A stretch of DNA of 64,000 nucleotides. Origin: Guptibacillus hwajinpoensis. GTDB lineage: Bacteria; Bacillota; Bacilli; Bacillales; Guptibacillaceae. The stretch covers positions 1,412,255 to 1,476,254 of the forward strand of contig NZ_SWFM01000001.1 of assembly GCF_005144865.1 (NCBI RefSeq). The letters run 5' to 3'. Position numbers and translations under genes: made by a program. This document shows positions 9,019 to 17,105 of this stretch, one piece after another. Positions within the stretch are counted from its first letter, which is position 1; every line of letters starts with the position of its first letter. The notes under the pieces were generated by a model. The model had not been told where the DNA came from. It saw only the letters and a list, made by a program, of their open reading frames with translations, and did not search any database.

Positions 9019-10161
9019 ATGAAAATATCCATCGTAACAGAAACATTCCTACCTTCAACTGATGGTGTCGTTACTCGCCTTCGAGCCTCGATCGATTACT
9101 TACTTGATCAAGGGCACGAAATTCAAGTGATTGCACCAGATTTAGGAGTGCGTAGCTATCGGAATATTCGGTTTGATGGCGTACAACCTCGTACTTTCTT
9201 TTTATATAAACACCGTAAATTTGGTATGCCTACACGCTTAATTAAAACGTACCTTGAAGATTTTGATCCAGATCTTGTTCACGTCGTTAATCCTGCTTTT
9301 ATGGGCTACTCAGGAATTAAATATGGTAAAAGACTCGGCGTACCATTGGTTGCTTCTTATCATACACACGCTCCCAAATACGCAAATTATTACAACGCTT
9401 CTTGGTCAGAGCCTTTACTTTGGTGGCATTTTAGAAGGATGCATAACAAAGCGGATATTAATTTATGCACATCTCAGGCTATTCTTGAAGAATTGAATGA
9501 ACAAAACTTCTATAACATGCACCTTTGGAAAAGAGGCGTTGATACAGAGCGATTCAATCCCGATCTTGGTGATGAAGAAATGCGCCAGCGTCTTACAAAT
9601 AGGAATCCTGATAAAACACTGCTTCTTTTCGTAGGTAGGCTCGCCTTTGAGAAAGAAATCGATTCACTAATCCCTATGCTTGAGCAAAAGCAAGATGCTC
9701 ATCTTGCGATCGTTGGAGATGGTCCTTACCGAGAAGAACTCGAAAAGAATTTTGCTCATCTTGAGAACGTGACGTTTACCGGTTTTCTTCATGGTGATGA
9801 ATTAGCACAAGCCTACGCTTCCTCCGATGCTTTCATGTTCCCATCAACTACTGAAACATTAGGCCTCGTTATTTTAGAAGCTATGGCAAGCGGTCTTCCA
9901 GTTATTGCTGCTGAGTCTGGACCTACGAACGAGCAAGTCGAAGATGGATCGACAGGTCTTCTCTATCGCTCTGGTCCTAATGGAAATCTAACTGAAGTGG
10001 TTAATCGGCTAGATGAAGATGGATTGTTAGAGAAAATGTCGAAAGAAGCTTATGTTCATTCAAAAGATTATGGATGGAGAGGTCCAGCACAACAGCTTCT
10101 AGAGTTCTACGAGGCTGCCATTGAGCTGAAGCAAAATGAAGAACAGCAGGCGATCCAATAG
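9019..10161 (+). CDS. sqdX: Glycosyltransferase family 4, probable SQDG synthase (SqdX-like)
   Basis: Expected to transfer sulfoquinovose from UDP-sulfoquinovose to diacylglycerol on the inner face of the membrane. The 380-residue GT-B enzyme begins K-I-S-I-V-T-E-T-F-L-P-S-T-D-G-V, a signature shared by SqdX and related GT4 lipid glycosyltransferases. It has a donor-site F-V-G-R-L-A-F-E-K and the E-x7-E motif in T-E-T-L-G-L-V-I-L-E-A-M-A-S-G. It lies 30 bases after sqdB, with GAGGTG before the ATG. Assignment as SqdX rests on context plus family; a GT4 making another glycolipid is the alternative. Confidence 0.83.
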   Translation: MKISIVTETFLPSTDGVVTRLRASIDYLLDQGHEIQVIAPDLGVRSYRNIRFDGVQPRTFFLYKHRKFGMPTRLIKTYLEDFDPDLVHVVNPAFMGYSGIKYGKRLGVPLVASYHTHAPKYANYYNASWSEPLLWWHFRRMHNKADINLCTSQAILEELNEQNFYNMHLWKRGVDTERFNPDLGDEEMRQRLTNRNPDKTLLLFVGRLAFEKEIDSLIPMLEQKQDAHLAIVGDGPYREELEKNFAHLENVTFTGFLHGDELAQAYASSDAFMFPSTTETLGLVILEAMASGLPVIAAESGPTNEQVEDGSTGLLYRSGPNGNLTEVVNRLDEDGLLEKMSKEAYVHSKDYGWRGPAQQLLEFYEAAIELKQNEEQQAIQ

Positions 10162-10177
10162 ATAGAAGGTTGAGTAT

Positions 10178-10633
10178 ATGAAGCAATGGCGAATTGGTAG
10201 GGGTTCAAAACAAGTTATGAGTTTCAGTGCTATCGGTGTAATGAATGCACTAGTCGACATCGGAGCATTGAATCTTCTCATGCTTTTGTTTCCAACCGAT
10301 GATCGAATCCAGCTTATTTTCTACAATACAATTGCATATACGCTCGCGATCACGAACAGCTACTTTTGGAATGCAAAGTTAACGTTTCCTTCAAAGGCAA
10401 TCCATGACCGAAAACAGGTCCTCCTGTTCCTCGCTCAGGCTGTTATCGCACTAGGTATTAGCAACCTTGTTTTCTATGGTGCCCTTCTTATTTTTGAATG
10501 GATTACATTCCCTCGTTACATCGAACGTAACATTTCGAAGGGGCTCGCCATGCTAATCTCCTCTGCTTCAAGCTTTTTCATGATGAAACATTTAGTCTTT
10601 CCGCGTACTAAAAAGAACCAGAATTCCAACTAA
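10178..10633 (+). CDS. GtrA family membrane protein
   Basis: A 151-residue protein with four predicted membrane helices and the G-V-M-N-A-L-V-D signature of GtrA proteins, which are thought to flip lipid-linked sugars. It starts 16 bases after the glycosyltransferase with AGAAGG upstream, so it is co-transcribed with sqdB and sqdX and likely acts on the same glycolipid (inference). A terminator follows immediately. Confidence 0.85.
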   Translation: MKQWRIGRGSKQVMSFSAIGVMNALVDIGALNLLMLLFPTDDRIQLIFYNTIAYTLAITNSYFWNAKLTFPSKAIHDRKQVLLFLAQAVIALGISNLVFYGALLIFEWITFPRYIERNISKGLAMLISSASSFFMMKHLVFPRTKKNQNSN

Positions 10634-10635
10634 CC

Positions 10636-10666
10636 AAAAACCCCCAGTACATTACTGGGGGTTTTT
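10636..10666. terminator. Bidirectional terminator closing the sulfolipid operon
   Basis: Perfect stem AAAAACCCCCAGTA/TACTGGGGGTTTTT with a three-base loop, between convergent gtrA-like and DUF368 genes. Confidence 0.9.
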
Positions 10667-10674
10667 CGTGTGTG

Positions 10675-11508
10675 TTAATCTGTAATTCCTTGCTTATGTT
10701 CGATTCTACCTAGAATAAATGCTGTTCCTAGTCCAAGAAGTAACGTTCCTATGCTTGTTACTGCAAGAGTGATATCAGACTTAAACCCCGGATACAGTAC
10801 GACAACCGATCCGATGACAAGTCCGATCATAACGGAATAGGTAGAAACCGTATACTTTTTTAATAGCAGTGAGATTAGCTTACCCGTTAAACTTAAGCCA
10901 ATAATAATTCCCGCTCCAACTGTGAGGAGAAGAGGAATTTGGAAGGACGAGAGACCATGAATCACTGTATGATAAGATCCGAGAAGCAACAAAACAAATG
11001 ATCCACTTACGCCTGGAAGAATCATAGCGGTACTTGCAAGCCATCCCGAAAGAAAAAGAAGAACATAATCTGTGAAGCTTAACGATTTCATTATTTCTCC
11101 AGTACCTTCTCCTTTTAAGAAAAGGGTTGAAGCAATAAGCACCGCTGCTAGAATTAACAATCCATAATGCACAGGTTCAAACGTCTTTTTGTATTCTACC
11201 TTTCTTAGTAAAAAAGGTACAACCCCAACAATTAAACCAATGAAGAAAAAGAAAGTAGGTTGTGGATAATGTTTTAGGAGCTTCTCCATTAACTGACTAA
11301 CAAGGAGTAAAGCAAGCCCTACACCTATTAGAAGCGGAATGAAAAAACCTAGTTCTTTCTTCCAATTCTTGCTCATCAATCCATTAATTCCACTTATTAA
11401 TCTTCTGTAAATCCCGAGGACCATTGCAATCGTGCCTCCGCTTACGCCTGGAATTAAATCGCTAACACCCATTAATAACCCTCTGTATATATTTCGCCAC
11501 ACAAACAT
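10675..11508 (-). CDS. DUF368 membrane protein (PopT-like polyprenyl phosphate translocase)
   Basis: A 277-residue polytopic membrane protein with the two DUF368 signature loops: G-V-S-D-L-I-P-G-V-S-G-G-T near residues 14-26 and I-L-P-G-V-S-G-S-F near 163-171. These are inverted-repeat re-entrant motifs. DUF368 proteins (PopT) were recently shown to recycle undecaprenyl phosphate across the membrane for cell-envelope synthesis. About eight hydrophobic segments. AAAGGAG precedes the ATG. The upstream GNAT gene lies 60 bases away on the same strand. Confidence 0.9.
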   Translation of the reverse strand: MFVWRNIYRGLLMGVSDLIPGVSGGTIAMVLGIYRRLISGINGLMSKNWKKELGFFIPLLIGVGLALLLVSQLMEKLLKHYPQPTFFFFIGLIVGVVPFLLRKVEYKKTFEPVHYGLLILAAVLIASTLFLKGEGTGEIMKSLSFTDYVLLFLSGWLASTAMILPGVSGSFVLLLLGSYHTVIHGLSSFQIPLLLTVGAGIIIGLSLTGKLISLLLKKYTVSTYSVMIGLVIGSVVVLYPGFKSDITLAVTSIGTLLLGLGTAFILGRIEHKQGITD

Positions 11509-11568
11509 GCAAGAACTTCTCCTTTTCCTATGTGTCTAATACATACATTACCCAAACAAAGCAAGTCA

Positions 11569-12024
11569 CTAACCGCTCTTCGCTTCTTTCTTCAAGTGTG
11601 TAAGAAAAATGCCTTCTACTGGTTCAGATCTCTCCACCTCTTCAAATCCGAATCTCTCATAGAATTTCACTGCAGGAACGTTATCAGCACCTGTACTCAC
11701 AACAAATTCCTTATCACTTGCCGCAAGTAGATATTCCATGATCTCTTTTGCGACCCCCATCCGAAAATAATCTGGATGTACAACTAGTCTGCAGATTCTA
11801 ACGCTATCATTCGTCTGCTTAAAGGAAAGAACCCCCGCTACTTCGCCTTCCCTATAACACCCTATAAATGTTTCTTCACTCATTTGAATTGAGTCAACCG
11901 TATCGCTCAACTGCGGTATACCATCAAATTTAATGATCTCTGCTTCTTTACGGTAAGCAGGAAGTTGAACATCTAAAATCAATTTAGCTGTCTCTGTGTT
12001 TTGATGATGTAACGTTTGAATCAT
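11569..12024 (-). CDS. GNAT family N-acetyltransferase
   Basis: A 151-residue single-domain GNAT. The C-R-L-V-V-H-P-D-Y-F-R-M-G-V-A acetyl-CoA loop lies near residues 78-92 and the N-V-P-A-V-K-F-Y-E-R-F-G-F C-terminal signature near 114-126. AAGAAGGTG lies before the ATG. It may be co-transcribed with the DUF368 gene downstream because no terminator separates them. The acceptor is unknown. Confidence 0.83.
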   Translation of the reverse strand: MIQTLHHQNTETAKLILDVQLPAYRKEAEIIKFDGIPQLSDTVDSIQMSEETFIGCYREGEVAGVLSFKQTNDSVRICRLVVHPDYFRMGVAKEIMEYLLAASDKEFVVSTGADNVPAVKFYERFGFEEVERSEPVEGIFLTHLKKEAKSG

Positions 12025-12185
12025 GCGAGCACCTTCTTTTCTTCATATTTCTTTCTACAACGTCATCCTTTTCTCGAATGCAACAATGTGTGACGATTAG
12101 GACTTTAAGCCATGTAGTTGAAATATAGGATAGCTTTAAAGTAAAGTGATAGAAGTGACTTGTCTATGTTTACAGGAGGAATATA

Positions 12186-13070
12186 ATGAGTGATCGTAAT
12201 AAAGGTATTATACTGCTGCTAATTTCATCCTTCGGCTTCGCGATGATGGCAGCGTTCGTAAAACTTTCGGGTGATGTGCCTACCATTCAAAAAACGATGT
12301 TTCGAAACGCCGTATCAGCGATTATTTCGTTCGGTTTTGTTATGTATTACAAAGAACGGCTATTTGGTAAAAAGGAAAATCAAAAGTTCTTACTCCTACG
12401 GTCTGCGCTTGGTACGCTAGGAATTATCTTCTATTTCTACGCTATTGACCATCTTGTTCTCTCAGATGCCGATATGCTAAACAAGCTCAGTCCGTTCTTA
12501 TTGATTATTTTCTCTGCTCTTTTCTTAAAAGAAAAAGCCAAACGCTTCCAAATAATCGCCATCATCATTGCATTTATAGGCACATTATTAATTATTAAAC
12601 CGCAATTCTCAGTAGAAACGATTCCGTATATTTCAGGACTACTATCCGCTATTTTTGCAGCTGGTGCTTATACAGTTCTAAGAGTACTCGGACAGCGCGA
12701 AAAGTTCTATACAGTTGTTTTCTATTTCTCTTTCTTCTCAACTGTTGTTCTCTTACCGTTTGTCATAATGTTCTATGAGCCAATGGAAATGAGACAGCTC
12801 ATTTACTTACTCTTAGCAGGTGTATTCGCAACCCTCGGTCAATTCGGATTGACGATTGCCTATAAATTTGCGCCGGCACGCGAAATCTCAATCTTTTTCT
12901 ATTCAACCGTTGTGTATTCAGCGTTGATTAGTATCGTATTATTCGGACAAATACCAGATATTTGGAGCATTCTCGGATATGTGATTATTTTCTCTGCATC
13001 ATTTTATATGTTTATGCGAAATAACCGTGAAGCAAAGATTGAGAAAAGAGAGCTACAACCATCTAATTAA
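12186..13070 (+). CDS. EamA/DMT superfamily transporter
   Basis: A 294-residue protein with ten hydrophobic helices arranged as two EamA repeats (about 6-135 and 148-280). Typical repeat ends are L-L-I-I-F-S-A-L-F-L-K-E-K and I-G-T-L-L-I-I-K-P. It is probably a metabolite exporter; cargo is unknown. AGGAGGAATATA precedes the ATG. A second EamA protein lies at 28489-29430 and is only distantly similar. Confidence 0.87.
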   Translation: MSDRNKGIILLLISSFGFAMMAAFVKLSGDVPTIQKTMFRNAVSAIISFGFVMYYKERLFGKKENQKFLLLRSALGTLGIIFYFYAIDHLVLSDADMLNKLSPFLLIIFSALFLKEKAKRFQIIAIIIAFIGTLLIIKPQFSVETIPYISGLLSAIFAAGAYTVLRVLGQREKFYTVVFYFSFFSTVVLLPFVIMFYEPMEMRQLIYLLLAGVFATLGQFGLTIAYKFAPAREISIFFYSTVVYSALISIVLFGQIPDIWSILGYVIIFSASFYMFMRNNREAKIEKRELQPSN

Positions 13071-13091
13071 ATGATTTGCTGAGTTCTTTAA

Positions 13092-13277
13092 GGCTGTTTT
13101 CGTAGACATTGTTGCTATAAGAGGAGTGGTTGATTCCCGCTTCAGGATGCTCGCTTTCCGCGGGGCGGGCGGTGAGCCTCCTCGGCGCGCTTAAGGCGCG
13201 CCTGCGGGGTCTCACCTGTCCCGCTAATCCCGCAGGAGTCGAGCACCTTCCGCTCCAATCAACTTTGATGTGTGAAT
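13092..13277. repeat. GC-rich palindromic repeat, copy 1
   Basis: A roughly 185-bp element that occurs again at 53681-53869 in the same orientation. It starts GGCTGTTTTCGTAGACATTG and ends near CTCCAATCAACTT. The outer arms (TGATT..CGCTTCAGGATGCTCGCTTTCCGCGG and its imperfect complement near 13230-13262) and inner arms (GGCGGGCGGTGAGCC against GGTCTCACCTGTCCCGC) would fold into one long imperfect hairpin. This copy has the inner palindrome GGCGCGCTTAAGGCGCGCC at the tip. Similar GC-rich blocks occur between genes in several Bacillaceae. No transposase is near. Confidence 0.85.
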
Positions 13278-13338
13278 TTCTTTATTCATAATCTCTTTCA
13301 AATACAACAATCTTTAATAAAAAGAGCCTTCTCTAAAG

Positions 13339-13380
13339 ACGAGTGTTAAATTCTAACTAAGTTTAGCACTCGTTTTTTTT
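13339..13380 (+). terminator. Intrinsic terminator downstream of the repeat
   Basis: Stem ACGAGTGTTAAA/TTTAGCACTCGT with one G-T pair, followed by eight T residues. No plus-strand gene ends nearby except the EamA gene 270 bases upstream, so the repeat may be part of that transcript or of an RNA of its own. Confidence 0.8.
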
Positions 13381-13438
13381 AATTATATATCTAAAACTCT
13401 AACTCAACTCATAATCTACTTCATTAAATTTCAAATAA

Positions 13439-13825
13439 TTAAGATAATTTGTTTCGATATAAGCCCCAATCCCCACCTTCAATTTCAATAAAATGGTCTT
13501 CAGGCTCTCGCATTACATACGTAATCGCTTCGTAGTTTCCGTTCTTGCTTTCAATCGTTCGTACAATACGATCATATAAATTATGATTACGTCCTTCTTG
13601 AAATCCTTCGAGGATATCAATTCGTTCAAGATGTTGCTCATTTACTTCATAAACTTCTCCATATACCTTTCCTTCATCCGATTCAATTAATGCTGGATAG
13701 CCGTTTCGAGTATCGTAGAGCGTTCCTTTAGTCCAACTAGTTGTTTCTCTTAGGATTGCGCCCTTAATCACTGAATGATTACTCTCCCCATGTCTTAAAG
13801 TCCCATAACAAAATACAAGTCTCAC
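13439..13825 (-). CDS. Gamma-glutamylcyclotransferase family protein
   Basis: A 128-residue protein of the AIG2/GGCT-like fold. The substrate-binding loop F-C-Y-G-T-L-R-H-G lies at residues 4-12 and the presumed catalytic glutamate is in D-I-L-E-G-F. Family members cleave gamma-glutamyl or similar amines. The start is a GTG at 13825, eight bases after AGGTGGAG; the frame is also open to a TTG at 13846 that lacks such a site. Monocistronic. Confidence 0.82.
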   Translation of the reverse strand: MRLVFCYGTLRHGESNHSVIKGAILRETTSWTKGTLYDTRNGYPALIESDEGKVYGEVYEVNEQHLERIDILEGFQEGRNHNLYDRIVRTIESKNGNYEAITYVMREPEDHFIEIEGGDWGLYRNKLS

Positions 13826-13874
13826 CTTGATGTCTCCACCTCTCAACAGATTACGAAACAGACAATCTTAACTA

Positions 13875-13900
13875 CAAAAAAGCCCGCTATAAGCGGGCCT
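13875..13900 (-). terminator. Terminator after the pyruvate oxidase-like gene
   Basis: Minus-strand stem GCCCGCT/AGCGGGC with a three-base loop and six T residues, eleven bases past the stop codon. Confidence 0.88.
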
Positions 13901-13911
13901 TCCTACTCTTA

Positions 13912-15636
13912 TTAGAAAATTCGCTTTAACGCCTTCTTCAATGGCGGCATATCAATTTCCTGCTCTTCAAATGCTTTTTTCAGCATATACTTCGAATAAC
14001 TTGCAGCCTGTTCGTACGTAATTTTACCAGGAAGTGGCGGCTGTTCTTCAATTACGATATCAACAATTGCAGGCTTTGTAGATTTAGCTGCCCTCTCAAA
14101 AGCAGGCAATAGTTCTTCGTATTTCTCAACACGATACCCTTCACCGCCTGCCGTTTCAGCAAACGCAGCAAAATTAAAGTCTTTTAATTCTGTTTCAAAA
14201 TCGATATTTCCAATTTCCTGCTGTTCGTATTTAATCATACCGAGACGCTCATTGTTTAGAATAACAACCATCATTGGGAGCTTATACTTTACTGCTGTTA
14301 AGAAATCCTGCATTACCATTGTAAAGCCGCCGTCTCCACAGATTGCAACTGCCTGACGATCAGGGTGAGCGATTTTACCAGCAATAGCACCTGGTAGTCC
14401 GCAACCCATTGTCGCCATCCATGAGGAGATAATGAATTTCTGATTTGTTACCCGAAAATGCCTTGACGCCCAAACTGTGACATTACCAACATCAACAGAA
14501 AGCACCGCATTATCGTCCACTACTTTTTGGAGCTGTGGCATTATTTGCTGTGGTTTTATTGGTGTTGACTCCTCTGACTCGATTTTCTCAAGATGAGCCC
14601 ACCAGTTCTTCATATTTTCCTGACACTTTTCAACAAATTCTCGATCTTCTTGATAGCTTGTATGATCAGTTAAATAAGAAAGCGTCCATTTCGCATCTCC
14701 AATTAGGCCCACTGTTACGGGATAGCGTTTTCCAATCTGCGTTGGTTCAATATCAATCTGAATGGCTTTCGCTTTATCAGGTAAATAATCTCGATAAGGG
14801 AAAGATGTCCCGACCATAATCAGTAGATCCGTTTCCTCCATCGCTTCATAAGCTGGTTTCGTTCCAATCTGCCCAAGCTGTCCCAGATTATATGGATGAA
14901 CATCCGGAATCGCACCTTTACCTGGTAGACTTAAAATAACCGGAGCTCCTGCCTTTTCAGCAAATCCAAGAAGTTCTTCCCTAGCATGCTTGGACCCTTT
15001 ACCTGCAAGAATAACAGGGCGTTTCGCTTCATTTAAAAGAGCTACTGCTTCATTTAAATTGGAGTCATGAGGATGAACAACTGCTTTCGAATGGATAAGT
15101 GACGTATTCTGGACCTTTTGTTTCACTTTCTCAGCAGCAAGATCATCTGGAATAGTTAGAATTGCCACACCCTTCTTCTCTACAGCAGTTCGAATGGCTT
15201 GATGTGTTAAATCTGGCAATGAAGCAGCCGTTTCAACTCTACGATTAAACACAGAAACATCATCGAACATTCGCTCCAGGTTAACCTCCTGAAACTGATC
15301 TGTCCCAAGCTGGTCACTAGCAATCTGTCCAGCAATGACCAGTACTGGTACACCATCCGCTTTTGCATCATATAGACCATTTAATAAATGAACAGCACCT
15401 GGTCCTGCAATTGATAGACACACACCGATTTTGCCAGTAATCTTCGCATACGATGCTGCTGCAAGAGCACCAACTTCCTCATGACGAACCTGAATAAACT
15501 TCATACGGTCCTGTGCATTTCGTAAATTCTCGACAAAGTGATTAATCGAATCACCAGGTAAACCATAAATATGGTCTACACCCCATTCTGATAGTGTATC
15601 AAGCAATATTTCACCAGCATTTTTTTCAAACATCAT
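13912..15636 (-). CDS. Thiamine pyrophosphate enzyme, pyruvate oxidase-like (YdaP/PoxB type)
   Basis: A 574-residue TPP enzyme with the three usual domains: an N-terminal PYR domain with the cofactor-activating Glu54 in RHEEVGA, a central FAD/nucleotide-type domain, and a C-terminal PP domain with G-D-G-G-F-T ... N-N-E-R-L-G, the Mg-TPP motif. The sequence follows the YdaP/PoxB branch, which oxidises pyruvate to acetate, more than acetolactate synthase. GAAGGAGG lies before two adjacent ATGs at 15636 and 15633; the frame stays open further upstream but that part overlaps a terminator. It follows an SDR gene with a hairpin between. Confidence 0.85.
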   Translation of the reverse strand: MMFEKNAGEILLDTLSEWGVDHIYGLPGDSINHFVENLRNAQDRMKFIQVRHEEVGALAAASYAKITGKIGVCLSIAGPGAVHLLNGLYDAKADGVPVLVIAGQIASDQLGTDQFQEVNLERMFDDVSVFNRRVETAASLPDLTHQAIRTAVEKKGVAILTIPDDLAAEKVKQKVQNTSLIHSKAVVHPHDSNLNEAVALLNEAKRPVILAGKGSKHAREELLGFAEKAGAPVILSLPGKGAIPDVHPYNLGQLGQIGTKPAYEAMEETDLLIMVGTSFPYRDYLPDKAKAIQIDIEPTQIGKRYPVTVGLIGDAKWTLSYLTDHTSYQEDREFVEKCQENMKNWWAHLEKIESEESTPIKPQQIMPQLQKVVDDNAVLSVDVGNVTVWASRHFRVTNQKFIISSWMATMGCGLPGAIAGKIAHPDRQAVAICGDGGFTMVMQDFLTAVKYKLPMMVVILNNERLGMIKYEQQEIGNIDFETELKDFNFAAFAETAGGEGYRVEKYEELLPAFERAAKSTKPAIVDIVIEEQPPLPGKITYEQAASYSKYMLKKAFEEQEIDMPPLKKALKRIF

Positions 15637-15708
15637 GACTCCTCCTTCGCGTCCTTTTCCATAAAGAAAAAGTACCCTAAGAAAAGTACAACGAAACGTG
15701 TATGCCAA

Positions 15709-15735
15709 AATAAACAAGCAGCCAAATGGCTGCTT
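15709..15735 (-). terminator. Hairpin between SDR and TPP-enzyme genes
   Basis: AAGCAGCCA/TGGCTGCTT perfect stem with a two-base loop followed by GTTTTATTTT on the minus strand. It partly or fully separates the two genes. Confidence 0.75.
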
Positions 15736-15745
15736 GAATTGCTCA

Positions 15746-16507
15746 TTATGTTCTTGGACCACCTGCTACATATAGTACTTGTCCGCTCACAAAAGATGAC
15801 TGCTCATCTGCAAAAAAGAGCGCAGCATTTGCAATGTCTTCAGGCTTTCCAGTTCTACCAACCGGAATCTGTTTTTTATTGTAATCAATAAATTGGTCGA
15901 ATTCGACGCCTAATCGATCTGCTGTTGCTTTTGTCATATCCGACTCAATAAATCCTGGTGCAATAGCATTGGCGGTAATTCCGTATTTACCTAGCTCGAG
16001 AGATAGCGTTTTGGTTAAACCTTGAATTCCTGCTTTGGCCGCTGCATAATTCGTTTGGCCACGATTACCGAGTGCTGAAGTTGAGGATAGACTAATAATT
16101 CTTCCGTATCCTTGCTCTACCATGTAGCTCTGTGCTGCTCTTGAAGCATAGAAACTGCCAGTAAGGTGGACTTGCATAACCGTCATCCAATCCTCATCTG
16201 TCATCTTAAACAGTAGATTATCACGAATGACACCTGCATTATTAATTAAGATATCGATTGAACCAAAAGCATTCGCAGCTTCTTTCATACTAAGCTCAAC
16301 CTGTGCTCGGTTCGTAACATCAACAACACCCGTCATAACAGAATACCCTTTTTCTTCGAATTGTTTCTTAGTATTTTCAAGTGCTTCTTCATTCACATCA
16401 GCTAAATAAACGCTTGCCCCTTCACTAGCAAATCGCTCTGCAATACTTGCACCAATCCCTCTACTACCACCGGTTATGTATGCTGTTCTACCATCCAGCC
16501 TCTTCAT
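15746..16507 (-). CDS. Short-chain dehydrogenase/reductase, FabG-like
   Basis: A 253-residue classical SDR. The NADP(H)-binding TGGSRGIG lies at residues 12-19, NNAG at 89-92, the catalytic Tyr154 and Lys158 in Y-A-A-A-K, with the serine about ten residues earlier, and the A-P-G-F-I-E-S-D-M-T substrate loop follows. It fits 3-oxoacyl-ACP reductase, but with no fatty-acid genes nearby it could reduce another 3-oxo compound such as acetoacetyl-CoA. AGGAGTGATGAG precedes the ATG. Confidence 0.87.
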   Translation of the reverse strand: MKRLDGRTAYITGGSRGIGASIAERFASEGASVYLADVNEEALENTKKQFEEKGYSVMTGVVDVTNRAQVELSMKEAANAFGSIDILINNAGVIRDNLLFKMTDEDWMTVMQVHLTGSFYASRAAQSYMVEQGYGRIISLSSTSALGNRGQTNYAAAKAGIQGLTKTLSLELGKYGITANAIAPGFIESDMTKATADRLGVEFDQFIDYNKKQIPVGRTGKPEDIANAALFFADEQSSFVSGQVLYVAGGPRT

Positions 16508-16657
16508 CTCATCACTCCTGTAATCGTTTTCTTTTGTAGTATAACTTGACTATAATAATATTGAAATTTTCTGTCAACTATTACCACCTAGTTTAAATTC
16601 AAAGAAAATAGTGAAATAGGGTAAAAAGATGATATATATGAATTGGAGGCTAACACT

Positions 16658-17035
16658 ATGAAACACATTGTATTCTATGACGCTGAGTGCCCTTTTTGTT
16701 TTTACGTAAAAAAATCTTTAAGAAAACTAGACTGGTTCAATAAGATAGACTGGATACCCGTTCAAGAAGTTGAGAAGAATCCGGATGATTACCCTTACAT
16801 GCAATTTCGACATAAACGAATGTATGACGAGATTCATATGCTTACGGAATCCGGAAATCTTCACGCTGGCTTTTATTCGGTAAGAAGACTTCTAATGGCT
16901 CTTCCACTCACTATTCCGCTATCGTTACTGCTCTATTTACCTTTTATCGATAAGCTTGGATCACCATTCTATATTTGGTTTTCTAAAAATCGTTATGACT
17001 GGTTTGGAAGATATCCAGAACCTAGATTTGAATAG
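16658..17035 (+). CDS. Thiol-disulfide oxidoreductase, DCC family (DUF393)
   Basis: A 125-residue protein with the DCC motif D-A-E-C-P-F-C, Cys11 and Cys14, near the N-terminus. This is the thioredoxin-like DUF393 family. A hydrophobic stretch near 85-105 (L-P-L-T-I-P-L-S-L-L-L-Y-L-P) is typical of the family. GGAGG at 16645-16649 sits eight bases before the ATG at 16658. The redox partner is unknown. Confidence 0.88.
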   Translation: MKHIVFYDAECPFCFYVKKSLRKLDWFNKIDWIPVQEVEKNPDDYPYMQFRHKRMYDEIHMLTESGNLHAGFYSVRRLLMALPLTIPLSLLLYLPFIDKLGSPFYIWFSKNRYDWFGRYPEPRFE

Positions 17036-17105
17036 AAGCAAAAGCAGGCTTTCCTATTCTTTTCTAGAATAATAATGATAGAGAACGAACTGGAAAGGAT
17101 GCTTC

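Noticed and set aside
15637..15762. Longer N-terminus for the TPP enzyme
   Set aside because: It would cross a terminator hairpin and overlap the SDR gene; the conserved TPP-enzyme start is at 15636 after AAGGAGG.
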